From Burkholderiaceae bacterium (GTDB taxonomy: Bacteria; Pseudomonadota; Gammaproteobacteria; Burkholderiales; Burkholderiaceae_E): a stretch of 64,000 bases of DNA. Made by a program: the position numbers and the translations under genes. The stretch spans positions 1-64,000 of the forward strand of contig JAMLIS010000010.1 in assembly GCA_023954015.1 (NCBI GenBank), in the 5' to 3' direction. Under the pieces are notes generated by a model. It saw nothing but the letters and a program-made list of their open reading frames with translations. It was not told where the DNA came from and did no database searches. The first letter of the stretch is position 1, and the number at the start of each line of letters is the position of its first letter. Of this stretch, positions 48,970-59,015 are shown in pieces.

Positions 48970-50589
48970 TCACGCGCGATGGTCGACCAGCGCAAAGCGC
49001 GCCCCGCCGCGTTCGCGCATCGCGCTGAAGCGCAGCTGCGGCCAGCGTTCCTGTGCCACCGTGATCTCGTGCGGCGAGCGCACGAGCCAGGTGGGCGCGT
49101 CGGCGGCATCGTAGGCGATGCGCGGGGCGTTCTGCTCGATGAAGCGCGCGACGATCGATTCGTCGTCGGCGTCGAGCCAGCGCGCCATCGTGTACGGTGC
49201 GGGAGCGATGCGTGCCGCCACGTTGTACTCGACGCGCAGCCGGTGCGCGACGACTTCGAACTGCAGCTCGCCCACCGCGCCGAGCAGCAGTTGCGCGCCG
49301 CCGTCGAGCCGGAAGACCTGGATCGCGCCTTCGTCGCCGAGCTGGCCCAGCGCCGCGCGCAGCTGCTTGGCCTTCATCGGATCGACCACCTCGATGGTGC
49401 GGAACGATTCCGGCGCAAAGAACGGCAGTCCGCTGAAATGCAGCGTCTCGCCTTCGGTGAGCGTATCGCCCAGGCTCAGCGTGCCGTGGTTCGGTATGCC
49501 GATGATGTCGCCCGGATAGGCTTCTTCGACGAGATCGCGCCGCTGCGACAGGAACGTGACGACGTTGTGCGGCCGAAGCGTACGCCGGGTGCGCGTGTTC
49601 GACAGCTGCATGCCGCGCTCGAAGCGTCCGGAGCACACGCGCACGAAGGCGACGCGATCGCGATGCTGCGGATCCATGTTCGCCTGCACCTTGAAAACGA
49701 CGCCCGAGAAGCGAGGCTCGTCCGGCGAGACCATGCGTTCGTCGGCGTGCTTCGGCCCCGGCATCGGGACGAGATCGACGATCGCGTCGAGCACCTCGGC
49801 GACGCCGAAGTTGTTGATCGCCGAGCCGAAGAACACCGGCGTCTGCCGGGCGGCGACGAAAGCCTGCCGATCGAAGGCGGGCGTCGCCCCGCTGACCAGC
49901 TCGATCTCGGGTTGCGCGTCGTGCCACGGAGCGCCCAGCGCTGCGGCCTGCGTCGCATCGGTCGGATCGAGTTGCTCGTCTTCGCCGCCCAGCCGGTCCA
50001 TCCCGGGGCGGAAGCGGTGCACTCGGGAGCTGCGGAAATCGTAGACGCCGCGAAAGCGGTTGCCCATGCCGATCGGCCAGGTGAAAGGTATCGGCGTCAT
50101 CCCCAGTTCCCGCTCGATCTCGTCGAGCAGTTCGAGCGGGCCGCGCACCTCGCGGTCGAGCTTGTTGACGAAGGTGAGGATCGGGATGTCGCGACTGCGG
50201 CAGATCTTCAGCAGGCGCAGTGTCTGCGCCTCGATGCCGTTGGCCGCGTCGATCACCATCAGCGCGGCGTCCACCGCGGTGAGCACGCGATAGGTGTCTT
50301 CGGAAAAGTCCTGGTGGCCCGGCGTGTCGAGCAGGTTGACGACGCGGTCCCGATGCACGAACTGCATCACCGAACTCGCCACCGAGATGCCGCGCTGCTT
50401 CTCGATCTCCATCCAGTCGGAGGTCGCGTGCCGACTGGCCTTGCGTGCCTTCACGCTGCCGGCGATCTGGATCGCGCCGGAGAACAGCAGGAGTTTCTCG
50501 GTGAGCGTCGTCTTGCCCGCGTCGGGGTGCGAGATGATGGCGAAGGTGCGTCGACGCGCGTACTCGGGAAGGGCGGAAAGGGGTTGCAT
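48970..50589 (-). CDS. prfC: Peptide chain release factor 3
   Basis: This 539-aa GTPase recycles release factors RF1/RF2 from the ribosome. G1 is SHPDAGKTT, switch region [14 protein letters not shown]3 DTPGHQDF and G4 NKLDRE, followed by domains with GSAINNFGV and [26 protein letters not shown] 50589 matches the family start [18 protein letters not shown]. One copy of the dispersed palindrome lies upstream, between it and the lipoprotein gene. Confidence 0.96.
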   Translation of the reverse strand: MQPLSALPEYARRRTFAIISHPDAGKTTLTEKLLLFSGAIQIAGSVKARKASRHATSDWMEIEKQRGISVASSVMQFVHRDRVVNLLDTPGHQDFSEDTYRVLTAVDAALMVIDAANGIEAQTLRLLKICRSRDIPILTFVNKLDREVRGPLELLDEIERELGMTPIPFTWPIGMGNRFRGVYDFRSSRVHRFRPGMDRLGGEDEQLDPTDATQAAALGAPWHDAQPEIELVSGATPAFDRQAFVAARQTPVFFGSAINNFGVAEVLDAIVDLVPMPGPKHADERMVSPDEPRFSGVVFKVQANMDPQHRDRVAFVRVCSGRFERGMQLSNTRTRRTLRPHNVVTFLSQRRDLVEEAYPGDIIGIPNHGTLSLGDTLTEGETLHFSGLPFFAPESFRTIEVVDPMKAKQLRAALGQLGDEGAIQVFRLDGGAQLLLGAVGELQFEVVAHRLRVEYNVAARIAPAPYTMARWLDADDESIVARFIEQNAPRIAYDAADAPTWLVRSPHEITVAQERWPQLRFSAMRERGGARFALVDHRA

Positions 50590-50635
50590 CGTTTTCGGCA
50601 GGGGCGGCCAGTATAGCGGCCGCGTCTCCATGCAG

Positions 50636-50705
50636 CTCAGAACGTGTGAACCGGGCGCTTCCTGGCGCGCGAGACGGGCATGTACGATTGGTTCGACGTT
50701 CTCAG
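50636..50705 (-). repeat. Dispersed palindromic repeat, copy B
   Basis: This 70-bp unit has left arm ctcagaacgtgtgaacc, core gcgcttcctggcgcgcgaga and right arm ggttcgacgttctcag. It has the same orientation as copy A. 50702-50704 is the stop codon of the lipoprotein gene. Both flanking genes run leftwards, so it sits between the 3' end of one and the 5' end of prfC, not between convergent genes. Confidence 0.75.
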
Positions 50706-51280
50706 CGCACGCGCACCGCCTCGCCGATGCTCTGCAGCGGGCCGAGCGGGTTCCGGCGCACCTGCATCTCGTTCATCTTCGGCTGGCCGCTGTACGAGGT
50801 GTAGACGACCTCGTCGTCGACGAACAGGATCAGCGCGTTGAAGCTCCAGCCGGTGATGTTCGTTCGGCGAACGAAACCGAGCAGGTCGAGCCAGAAATTG
50901 CCGATGCGGTCGTGCTTCACGCGCTTGACCGCGATCGCGTAGCCGCTGCACGCATTGCCGGCCAGCAGGCAACTGCGGATGCCCTGGTCGTACTCGTCGC
51001 GGCGCAATGCGTTGCCCGCCGAGAAGCGCTGCACGATCTCCGGATACGACAGGATCGTGACCGAAGGGTTGTGAAAGGGATTGAAGCCGTCCGATACCAG
51101 CGCGGACTTGCGCGAATGGTAGGGCTCGATCGCCTCCAGCGCCGCGCGCGCTTCGTCGAAGGTCTTCCACGGAACCACCGTCGTGTCGGATGCCTTCGGC
51201 AGCAGCGACTGGCAGCCGGCGAGCATCGTGCCGAGGCACAGCGCGAGGGCGACCGGGAAACCGCTGTGCGAAGGGCGCAT
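50702..51280 (-). CDS. Hypothetical lipoprotein, 192 aa
   Basis: The signal peptide ends in a clear lipobox, LAGC (Cys23), so it is a lipid-anchored envelope protein. The mature part has [42 protein letters not shown] and a C-terminal [24 protein letters not shown] do not recognise a characterised family, although the pattern suggests a conserved proteobacterial lipoprotein. Its stop lies in the dispersed palindrome. Confidence 0.8.
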   Translation of the reverse strand: MRPSHSGFPVALALCLGTMLAGCQSLLPKASDTTVVPWKTFDEARAALEAIEPYHSRKSALVSDGFNPFHNPSVTILSYPEIVQRFSAGNALRRDEYDQGIRSCLLAGNACSGYAIAVKRVKHDRIGNFWLDLLGFVRRTNITGWSFNALILFVDDEVVYTSYSGQPKMNEMQVRRNPLGPLQSIGEAVRVR

Positions 51281-51472
51281 GATCGCTGGTTCAGTGGGGA
51301 TCGATGGCACTACACGATAATGTGGGGTCAGCCGGCCGAGCAAACAAGGGTCCCGTCGTGGGCGCGCGCGCGGGGCGCCGCGCATCTTTGCCTTCGATTG
51401 CCGAAAGGCGGACAATGGCGTTTTCCACCGAGCCGTGCGCCAACGCCGCGCGGGTCCGTTGCGGCTATCCTG

Positions 51473-52891
51473 TTGAGCAACACATTCCACTCGTTCGGCC
51501 TCGCTGAACCGATCCTGCGCGCCGTCACCGAACTCGGTTACCGCGACCCCACCCCGATCCAGGCGCAGGCGATTCCGGTCGTGCTGCAAGGGCGCGACGT
51601 CATGGGCGCCGCACAGACCGGCACCGGAAAGACGGCCGGTTTCGCGCTGCCGATCCTGCAGCGGCTGATGCCGCACGCCAATACCAGCGCGTCGCCGGCG
51701 CGCCACCCGGTGCGGGCGCTGATTCTCGCGCCGACCCGCGAGCTGGCCGACCAGATCCACGAGAACGTGCGCCAGTACGCGAAGTACACCGGGCTTCGCT
51801 CGGCGGTGGTGTTCGGCGGTGTCGACATCAAGCCGCAGATCGCCGCGTTGCGCCAGGGTTGCGAGGTGCTGATCGCCACCCCCGGACGCCTGCTCGACCA
51901 CATGGGCCAGAAGACGGTCTCGCTCGCGCAGGCCGACATGCTCGTGCTCGACGAAGCCGATCGCATGCTCGACATGGGTTTCCTGCCCGACATCCAGCGC
52001 ATCCTGCATGCGTTGCCGGAGCAGCGGCAGAACCTGATGTTCTCGGCCACCTTCTCCTCGGACATCCGGCGGCTGGCGTCGAGCTTCCTGAACGATCCGC
52101 AGGTGATCGAGGTCGCGCGGCGCAACGCCACCGCCGAGAACGTCGAGCAGCGCGTCTATCGCGTCGCCGATCTCGAAGCCAAGCGCGCGGCGGTGGGCCA
52201 GCTCGTGCGCGAACGCCAGCTCGCGCAGGTGATCGTGTTCACCAATACGAAGATCGGCGCGGGGCGCCTGGCGCGCCAGCTCGAGCGCGACGGCCTGAAC
52301 GCGGCCGCGATCCACGGCGACAAGTCGCAGCAGGAGCGGCTCGCCACGCTCGACTCCTTCAAGAAAGGCGAGATCGTCGTGCTGGTCGCCACCGACGTCG
52401 CTGCCCGCGGCCTGGACATCGCCGAGCTGCCGGCCGTGATCAACTACGACCTGCCGTACAACGCCGAAGACTACGTGCACCGCATCGGGCGCACCGGCCG
52501 CGCCGGCGCGAGCGGCCTGGCGCTGTCGCTGATGACCGGCGAGGACGAGCGGCATCACGCCGACATCGAGAAGCTGCTCGGGCGCAAGCTCGATGCCGAG
52601 CGGCTCGAGGTTCCCGCGGCGGCCCGGGCCCGCGAGCGCGTTCGCGATCGTGGCGAGCCGGGCACCGAGCGACGCGCGCGTCCCGCGCGCAGCTCCGCGC
52701 CTTCCCGGGCGCGCGAGGCGCCGCCGCCGGCGGTTGCCGGTCATTCGAGCGATCCCTTCTTCTTCGAGCCCTACGTCCCGGCCGCATCGTCGAGCGACGT
52801 CGACGCGCCGGTGATGGCGGCCGAGCGCGCGGGTGCGCGCAGGCCTCGTCGCGCGGTCGCGGCCCTGCTGGGCGGCGGCAAGAAGCGCTGA
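51473..52891 (+). CDS. rhlE: DEAD-box RNA helicase, RhlE type
   Basis: This 472-aa helicase unwinds RNA in ribosome assembly and RNA decay. Motifs seen are the Q motif ([10 protein letters not shown]), I (AQTGTGKT), Ia (PTRELADQ), II (DEAD), III (SATF), IV-VI ([26 protein letters not shown]). The C-terminus is Arg/Ala-rich and ends [11 protein letters not shown], as in RhlE. No ATG fits; TTG 51473 gives the family-like [18 protein letters not shown] start but has no Shine-Dalgarno. The upstream frame is open yet not protein-like. Confidence 0.93.
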   Translation: MSNTFHSFGLAEPILRAVTELGYRDPTPIQAQAIPVVLQGRDVMGAAQTGTGKTAGFALPILQRLMPHANTSASPARHPVRALILAPTRELADQIHENVRQYAKYTGLRSAVVFGGVDIKPQIAALRQGCEVLIATPGRLLDHMGQKTVSLAQADMLVLDEADRMLDMGFLPDIQRILHALPEQRQNLMFSATFSSDIRRLASSFLNDPQVIEVARRNATAENVEQRVYRVADLEAKRAAVGQLVRERQLAQVIVFTNTKIGAGRLARQLERDGLNAAAIHGDKSQQERLATLDSFKKGEIVVLVATDVAARGLDIAELPAVINYDLPYNAEDYVHRIGRTGRAGASGLALSLMTGEDERHHADIEKLLGRKLDAERLEVPAAARARERVRDRGEPGTERRARPARSSAPSRAREAPPPAVAGHSSDPFFFEPYVPAASSSDVDAPVMAAERAGARRPRRAVAALLGGGKKR

Positions 52892-52985
52892 CCCTGCCCG
52901 CGACTGCCGTGCCTTCGCGCACGGCCCCGTCGCGTGTTAAAAGCGCAGGCGCGGCCGCCCCGGTCGCCGCCGACCCCGACTGCCG

Positions 52986-55900
52986 ATGACCCCTGCACCG
53001 AAACCGTCGCTTCCGAAGCCCTCGTTTTCGTCGGTCCTCACGATGGGCGGGCTGCTGGTCGCAGTGTTCGTCGTCGACCTCGTCGTGCCGCCGGGCTATG
53101 CGCCATGGACGCTGTACGTGCTGGCGGTGGCAGCGGCGCTGATGCAGAACGACGAGCGAACGCCGCTGGTCGTCGCCATGCTCGCCACGCTGCTGATGAT
53201 CCTGGGGTTCGCGCTGAAGTTCGACCTGGCGGACGACGAAGTGCGTCCGATGGCTGCGGCGAACCGGACCGCCGCGATCGTCGGTTGCTGGGTGATGGCC
53301 GCCGTCATCCTTCACGTGATCCGGATGCGCAACCGGGCCGCCGAGTCGCTATGGCTGCAGAAGGCGCGCGGGAGTGTCGCCAAGGTCCTGCTGGGCGAGC
53401 AGAGCGCCGAGGAAATCGGGCGCAACGCGAGCGGCGCGCTGGCGCGGCTGTTCGGCGCCGACGTGGGCGTGCTGTACCGCCTCGACGGCGCCTCGCTCGT
53501 GCGGGTGGGTGGCTACGCGCTGGACGAGGAGAAGGTCGCATTGCGCATCGGTGTCGGCGAAGGCATCGCGGGACAGGTCGCGGCCGACGCGACGGCGCGC
53601 GTCGTCGACCCTGTGCCCGACGATCACCTGCCGGTGCGCAGCGCGCTCGGCGCGAGCACGCCGTCGCGGCTGGTCGTCGCCCCGGTCCTGGCCGACGGGC
53701 GTGTCGCCGGTGTCGTCGAGCTGGGCTCGCTGGACCCCGCGCTCGATGCGGACCGCGTCCACGCGGTGTTCGACGTGGTGGGCGAGGCGATCGGCGTGGC
53801 GCTGCGCAGCGCGCACTATCGCGAGCAGCTCGTCGCGCTCCTCGAGGAAACCCAGCGCCAGAGCGAGGAGCTGCAGGTGCAGCAGGAGGAGCTGCGCGTG
53901 TCCAACGAGGAGTTCGAGGAGCAGAGTCGCGTGCTCGAGGCTTCGCAGGCGCGGCTCGAGACGCAGCAGAGCGAGCTCGAGCACACGAACATGCGGCTCG
54001 AGGAGCAGGCGCAGCAGCTTCAGCGGCAGAAGGCCCAGCTGCTCGATGCGCAGCAGGCGCTGCTCGAATACGCGGCGAAGCTCGAGTCGGCGAATCGCTA
54101 CAAGACCGACTTCCTCGCGAACATGTCGCACGAGCTGCGCACGCCGCTGAACAGCGCGCTGATCCTCGCGTCGCTGCTCGCCGAGAACCGGGACGGCAAC
54201 CTGTCCCCCGAGCAGGTCAGGTACGCCAGGGCGATCCACGCATCGAACAGCGACCTGCTCGCGCTGATCAACGACGTGCTCGACCTGGCGAAGATCGAGG
54301 CCGGGCACGTGGAACTGCATCCGGGCAGCGTCGAGATGTCGGTGCTGCTCGAGCGGCTGCGTGCCACCTTCGAGCCGCTCGCCAGCGAGAAGTCGCTCGA
54401 GCTTCGCATCGACGCCGAGCCCGACGTCCCGCCGGCCCTGGTCACCGATTCGCTGCGCCTCGCGCAGATCCTCAAGAACCTGCTGTCGAACGCGGTGAAG
54501 TTCACCGAGCGCGGCCGCGTGCATCTGCGCGTTTCGATGCGCGCCGGCGAGCGACTCGCCTTCGAGGTGCACGACACCGGCATCGGCGTGCCCCGCGAGC
54601 AGCTGCTGAGCATCTTCGAGGCGTTCCACCAGGGCGAGGCCGGAACGAGCCGGCGCTTCGGCGGAACCGGCCTGGGCCTGTCGATCTCGCGCGAGCTCGC
54701 GCGCCGCCTCGGCGGCGACATCGAAGCCCAGAGCGAGCCGGGCCGTGGCAGCGTGTTCACGCTGGTGCTGCCGCTGCAGTGGAACCCGCCCGCCGAGGCC
54801 GGCCTCGGCAGCGCCGTCGGACCGTCGCTTTCGAGCGCCGCTTCGACGCGTGATGCCGGCGCCGCAGCGCTGGCCTTCCCGTCCGACGTGCCGGCGCTGG
54901 CGATCATCGACGCCCGCCGTGCGTCGGCGCCGGCGACCGCCGCCGTCGCGATGCGGGCCGCGGCTGCGCAGGGCGGCCACGCTTCGGAACCCGCTCCGAG
55001 CGATACCGAATCCGCCGCCGGCGAGCACGAGGCGCGGGCCGCCGGTGGGCCGGAGGCGGCCGTCGTCGTGCACGACGACCGTTCGCTGCCGCGTCGCCAC
55101 CCGCACCTGGTGTTGTGCGTCGAGGACGATGCCGCCTTCGCGCAGGTGCTCGTCGATCTCGCGCACGAGCAGGGCTTCGACTGCGTCGTCGCCGGCAACG
55201 CGGCCGATGCGCTGCAAGCGACCGCGCAGCTGCAGCCCGACGCGATCCTGCTCGACATCGGGCTGCCCGATCAGTCGGGGCTCACCGTGCTCGAGCGCTT
55301 GAAGCGCGATCCGGCCACACGCCACATCCCGGTGCACGTGGTCTCGATGCACGATCGCGCGCATACCGCGCGCGAACTCGGCGCCGTCGGCTTCCTGCAC
55401 AAGCCCGCTACGCGCGAGCAGATCGAAGAGGCCTTCGGACGCATCGAGCAGCGCCTGCGGCGCAGCGTGCGCCGGCTGCTGATCGTCGAGGACGACGCGC
55501 AGCTGCGCGCGAACCTCGAACAGCTGCTCGGCGGCGAGCGGATCGAAGTCGTGCAGGTCGGGTGCATCGCCGATGCGCTGCGCGAGCTCGACGCCTCGAC
55601 CTTCGACTGCATGGTGATGGACCTCACGCTGCCCGACGGCTCGGGCTACGACCTGCTCGAGCGGATCGCCGCGCGCGAGGACCGCGCGTTCCCGCCGGTG
55701 ATCGTCTACACCGGACGCGCGCTCGCGCGCGAGGACGAGGAGCGGCTGCGCCGGTATTCGCATTCGATCATCGTGAAAGGCGCGCGCTCGCCGGAACGCC
55801 TGCTCGACGAGGTGACGCTGTTCCTGCACAGCGTCGAATCGTCGCTGCCCGACGACCAGCGCAAGCTGCTGCGCCAGGCGCGACGGCGCGACGCGGTGCT

Positions 55901-56273
55901 CGACGGCCGGCGCATCCTTCTCGCCGAGGACGACGTGCGCAACATCTTCGCGCTGTCGAGCGTGTTCGAGCCGCTCGGCGTGAAGCTGGAGATCGCGCGC
56001 AACGGTCGCGAGGCGCTCGAGAAGCTCGACGCGCAGCCCGGCATCGAGCTGGTGCTGATGGACATCATGATGCCGGAGATGGACGGGCTGACCGCGATCC
56101 GACGCATGCGGGCGGATCCGCGATGGGCCGAGGTCCCGGTGATCGCGCTCACTGCGAAGGCAATGTCCGACGACCGGGAGCGCTGCCTCGACGCGGGCGC
56201 GAACGACTACGTCGCCAAGCCGATCGCGGTCGACAAGCTCGTCTCCCTGTGCCGCGTGTGGATTCCGAAGTAG
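52986..56273 (+). CDS. Hybrid sensor histidine kinase with GAF and three receiver domains
   Basis: This 1095-aa protein has several membrane helices at residues 18-120, a GAF domain (about 135-275), and a long Gln/Glu-rich coiled coil (about 280-370). HisKA follows with phospho-His in FLANMSHELRTPLN, then HATPase (ILKNLLSNAVKFTERG, FGGTGLGLSISRELARRLGG). Three receivers carry phospho-Asp in LLDIGLPDQSG, VMDLTLPDGSG and LMDIMMPEMDG. It heads a four-gene signalling operon with cheR, cheB and another kinase. The input signal is unknown. Confidence 0.92.
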   Translation: MTPAPKPSLPKPSFSSVLTMGGLLVAVFVVDLVVPPGYAPWTLYVLAVAAALMQNDERTPLVVAMLATLLMILGFALKFDLADDEVRPMAAANRTAAIVGCWVMAAVILHVIRMRNRAAESLWLQKARGSVAKVLLGEQSAEEIGRNASGALARLFGADVGVLYRLDGASLVRVGGYALDEEKVALRIGVGEGIAGQVAADATARVVDPVPDDHLPVRSALGASTPSRLVVAPVLADGRVAGVVELGSLDPALDADRVHAVFDVVGEAIGVALRSAHYREQLVALLEETQRQSEELQVQQEELRVSNEEFEEQSRVLEASQARLETQQSELEHTNMRLEEQAQQLQRQKAQLLDAQQALLEYAAKLESANRYKTDFLANMSHELRTPLNSALILASLLAENRDGNLSPEQVRYARAIHASNSDLLALINDVLDLAKIEAGHVELHPGSVEMSVLLERLRATFEPLASEKSLELRIDAEPDVPPALVTDSLRLAQILKNLLSNAVKFTERGRVHLRVSMRAGERLAFEVHDTGIGVPREQLLSIFEAFHQGEAGTSRRFGGTGLGLSISRELARRLGGDIEAQSEPGRGSVFTLVLPLQWNPPAEAGLGSAVGPSLSSAASTRDAGAAALAFPSDVPALAIIDARRASAPATAAVAMRAAAAQGGHASEPAPSDTESAAGEHEARAAGGPEAAVVVHDDRSLPRRHPHLVLCVEDDAAFAQVLVDLAHEQGFDCVVAGNAADALQATAQLQPDAILLDIGLPDQSGLTVLERLKRDPATRHIPVHVVSMHDRAHTARELGAVGFLHKPATREQIEEAFGRIEQRLRRSVRRLLIVEDDAQLRANLEQLLGGERIEVVQVGCIADALRELDASTFDCMVMDLTLPDGSGYDLLERIAAREDRAFPPVIVYTGRALAREDEERLRRYSHSIIVKGARSPERLLDEVTLFLHSVESSLPDDQRKLLRQARRRDAVLDGRRILLAEDDVRNIFALSSVFEPLGVKLEIARNGREALEKLDAQPGIELVLMDIMMPEMDGLTAIRRMRADPRWAEVPVIALTAKAMSDDRERCLDAGANDYVAKPIAVDKLVSLCRVWIPK

Positions 56274-56277
56274 CGCG

Positions 56278-57126
56278 ATGGAAGAGCCGGCGACAGGCGC
56301 TGCGGGCGACGAAGATGCGCTGTTCGACCTCGAGATCCGCCTGCTGCTCGAGGCGGTCGTGCTGCGCTACCAGCACGACTTCCGCGACTACGCGGTGGCC
56401 TCGCTGCGGCGTCGGCTGCGCCTGGCGATGAACCACTTCGGCTGCGCCACGCTCACGCAACTGCAGGATCGCATCCTGCACGAGCCGTCGATCTTCGCGC
56501 GCATGCTGCAGTTCTTCACCGTGCAGGTGAGCGAGATGTTCCGCGACCCGCCGTACTTTCGCGCGCTGCGCGAAAACGTGCTGCCGGTGCTCGCCACCTA
56601 CCCGTCTTTGAAGGTCTGGGTGGCTGGCTGCAGCTCCGGCGAGGAGGTCTGGTCGCTGGCGATCCTGCTCGCCGAGGAAGGCCTCCTCGAACGCACCGTC
56701 GTCTATGCAACCGACATCGCTCCGGCGGCCATCGAACAGGCCGAGAAGGGGGTCTACCCGCTGGAGCGGATGGCGCAGTTCAGTCGCAACTACCAGGCAG
56801 CGGCCGGGCGCGGGTCGTTGTCCGATCACTATTCGGAAGCCTACGGTGGCGCCGTGTTTTCGCGCCGGCTCAAGAGCCGGATCCTGTTCGCGGATCACAG
56901 CCTCGCGACCGATAGCGTATTCTCCGAAGTCCACCTGGTCTCGTGCCGCAACGTGCTGATCTACTTCAATCGCCCGCTGCAGGACCGCGCCGTCGGATTG
57001 TTCCGGGAATCCCTCGTGCGCCACGGGTACCTCGGCATCGGTCCTCGCGAGACGCTGCAGTTCGGCGCGCACGCCGACGCCTTCGAGCTCGTTGCGCCCG
57101 AGGCGCGCATCTATCGCCGCAGCTGA
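56278..57126 (+). CDS. CheR-type protein glutamate methyltransferase
   Basis: This 282-aa SAM-dependent enzyme has an N-terminal helical domain (FRDYAVASLRRRLRLAMNHFG), followed by the CheR block FTVQVSEMFRDPPYFRALRENVLPVL, the SAM motif VWVAGCSSGEEVWSLAILLAEE, ATDIAPAAIEQAEKGVYPLERM and CRNVLIYF. It starts four bases after the kinase gene. With CheB next to it and no chemoreceptor here, it probably modifies a signalling partner in a non-motility pathway; this is inference. Confidence 0.92.
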   Translation: MEEPATGAAGDEDALFDLEIRLLLEAVVLRYQHDFRDYAVASLRRRLRLAMNHFGCATLTQLQDRILHEPSIFARMLQFFTVQVSEMFRDPPYFRALRENVLPVLATYPSLKVWVAGCSSGEEVWSLAILLAEEGLLERTVVYATDIAPAAIEQAEKGVYPLERMAQFSRNYQAAAGRGSLSDHYSEAYGGAVFSRRLKSRILFADHSLATDSVFSEVHLVSCRNVLIYFNRPLQDRAVGLFRESLVRHGYLGIGPRETLQFGAHADAFELVAPEARIYRRS

Positions 57127-57198
57127 GGACGCGAACGAGGCGCAGACGAGGACGACGGGCATCGACGAGGCGCGGATGAGCATGCGAAGGAGGCGACG

Positions 57199-57777
57199 GT
57201 GAGCACCGGGGTCGACGGGCGCTTCGATCTCGTCGCGATCGGCGCATCCGCCGGCGGCGTGAATGCGCTGCTGTCGATCGTGCAGGCGCTGCCTGCCGGT
57301 TTCGCTCCGGCGATGCTCGTCGTGGTGCACGTCGCGGCCGAGCGGCCCAGCGCGCTCGCGGCGCTGCTGGCCGAGCACTGTCCGCTGCCGGTGGCCGAGG
57401 CGCTGGACAAGCAACCGATCGAGGGAGGAACCGTCACGCTCGCGCCGCCCGACTACCACATGCTCGTCGAACCCGATCGGCGCATTTCGTTGTCCTTCGA
57501 CGAACCGGTGTTGTTTTCGCGACCCGCGATCGACCCGACCTTCGAGAGCGCCGCGCTCGCCTATCGCGAACGGATGCTCGCGGTGCTGCTCACCGGGGCG
57601 AGTCGCGACGGCAGCGCCGGCGCCGGTGCGGTGCGCGCGCACGGCGGCACGCTGTGGATCGAAGACCCGGGCACCGCCCACGCGGCGACGATGCCCGCGT
57701 CGGCGCTGCGCGCGGCCGGCGCCGACGCGATCCTGCCGCTGGAACGGATCGGCCCGATGCTGGCCGCACTGGCATGA
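57199..57777 (+). CDS. CheB-type methylesterase, catalytic domain only
   Basis: This 192-aa protein is the CheB catalytic domain without the usual N-terminal receiver. Catalytic residues: Ser in GASAGGV, His in VVVHVAAERPS and Asp in TGASRDGSAGAGAVRAHGG. GTG 57199 has AAGGAGG upstream. Its stop overlaps the next gene (ATGA), which supplies a separate receiver, so the regulation normally built into CheB may be in trans. Confidence 0.9.
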   Translation: MSTGVDGRFDLVAIGASAGGVNALLSIVQALPAGFAPAMLVVVHVAAERPSALAALLAEHCPLPVAEALDKQPIEGGTVTLAPPDYHMLVEPDRRISLSFDEPVLFSRPAIDPTFESAALAYRERMLAVLLTGASRDGSAGAGAVRAHGGTLWIEDPGTAHAATMPASALRAAGADAILPLERIGPMLAALA

Positions 57778-58946
57778 TGGTCGAATTCGCCTCCGCCGAT
57801 GCCCGCCCGGAGGTGAGCCTGCTCGTCGTCGACGACATCGAGCAGAACCGGATCGCGATGCGCGCGCTGCTCGAACGTCCGGGCCTTCGCGTGCTCACCG
57901 CAACCGGCGGAATCGATGCGCTCGAGGTGCTGCTCGAGAACGAGGTCGCGCTCGCCCTCGTCGACGTCCAGATGCCGGGAATGGACGGCTTCGAGCTCGC
58001 CGAACTGATGCGCGGCGCCGAGCGCACGCGTGCGATCCCGATCATCTTCGTCACCGCCGCGCCGATCGACGCGCGGCGCTCGTTCCGTGGCTACGAAGCC
58101 GGTGCCGTCGACTTCCTGAACAAGCCGATCGACCCGAAGGTGCTGCAGGGCAAGGTCGACGTCTTCGTCGAGCTGTACGAGCAGCGCCGGCAGTTGCATC
58201 GGCGCCTGATCGAGCTCGAGCACGCGCTGTCGCTCAACGAGATGATGGTCGCCGTGCTGACGCACGATCTGCGTACCCCGCTGTCGGCGATCGGGTTCAC
58301 CGCCGAGTTGCTGCTGCGAACCGCCCCCGACGACTCGGTGCGCCAGAGCGCGGTGCGATTGAAGTCGAGCGCGTCGCGCATGGCGGCGTTGATCACGCAG
58401 TTGCTCGACTTCTCGCGCATTCGCGCGGGCGCCCTGCGTCTCGACGCGAGGCCGGTCGACGTGGGCGAACTGGTCGAGGGCGTGGTCGGCGAACTGTTGC
58501 AGGCGACGCCCGATGCCGGCATCGAGCTGCGCGTCGTCGGCGACGCGCGCGCCACGCTCGACCCGGACCGAGTGTCGCAGGTCGTCTCCAACCTCGTCTC
58601 GAACGCCTTGCGCCACGGCAACCCCGGCAGCGGCGTGCGCGTCGTCGTCGACGGCGGCCGCAGCGACTCGCTGCGCGTCGAGGTCGAGAACGCCGGCCGC
58701 ATCGATCCGCTCGAGCGCACGCGGCTGTTCGAGCCGTTTCGCACGAGGAGCGGACGCGAGGGGCTCGGGCTCGGCCTGTACATCGTCGACCAGTTCGTGC
58801 GCGCGCATCGCGGTTCGGTCTTCGTCGACGCCGACCGGCCCGGACGCGTCGTCTTCGGCTTTTCGCTGCCGCGCGGCGAACTGCATCCTGCGGTCGTCGA
58901 GCAGGCACCGGTCGACGACGACAGCGAGCAGGGGGCGGCGATCTGA
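57774..58946 (+). CDS. Response regulator-histidine kinase hybrid (REC-HisKA-HATPase)
   Basis: This 390-aa cytoplasmic protein has a receiver at residues 14-130 (DD pair VVDDIEQN, phospho-Asp in LVDVQMPGMDG, Lys in LNKPID), a short coiled coil, HisKA with phospho-His in VLTHDLRTPLSAIG, and HATPase (VVSNLVSNALRHGN, REGLGLGLYIVDQFV). It is the last gene of the operon. It may receive phosphate from the large hybrid kinase and act on an unlinked partner. Its stop overlaps copy C of the palindrome. Confidence 0.92.
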   Translation: MMVEFASADARPEVSLLVVDDIEQNRIAMRALLERPGLRVLTATGGIDALEVLLENEVALALVDVQMPGMDGFELAELMRGAERTRAIPIIFVTAAPIDARRSFRGYEAGAVDFLNKPIDPKVLQGKVDVFVELYEQRRQLHRRLIELEHALSLNEMMVAVLTHDLRTPLSAIGFTAELLLRTAPDDSVRQSAVRLKSSASRMAALITQLLDFSRIRAGALRLDARPVDVGELVEGVVGELLQATPDAGIELRVVGDARATLDPDRVSQVVSNLVSNALRHGNPGSGVRVVVDGGRSDSLRVEVENAGRIDPLERTRLFEPFRTRSGREGLGLGLYIVDQFVRAHRGSVFVDADRPGRVVFGFSLPRGELHPAVVEQAPVDDDSEQGAAI

Positions 58947-59015
58947 GAACGTGTGAACCAATCGTCCATGCCCGTCTCGCGCGCCACGGCCGATTGGTTC
59001 ACACGTTCCGAGAAC
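58943..59015 (+). repeat. Dispersed palindromic repeat, copy C
   Basis: This is the most symmetrical copy. GAACGTGTGAACCAATCG (58947-58964) and its exact complement (58991-59008) form an 18-bp stem with a 26-base loop holding the shared core in inverted orientation relative to copies A and B. 58944-58946 is the kinase stop; the convergent gluQRS gene ends at 59016. Confidence 0.8.

Noticed and set aside
50294..52891. 865-codon helicase with a long N-terminal part
   Set aside because: The upstream 390 codons are antisense to prfC and the lipoprotein and through the palindrome; RhlE proteins start near the TTG chosen.
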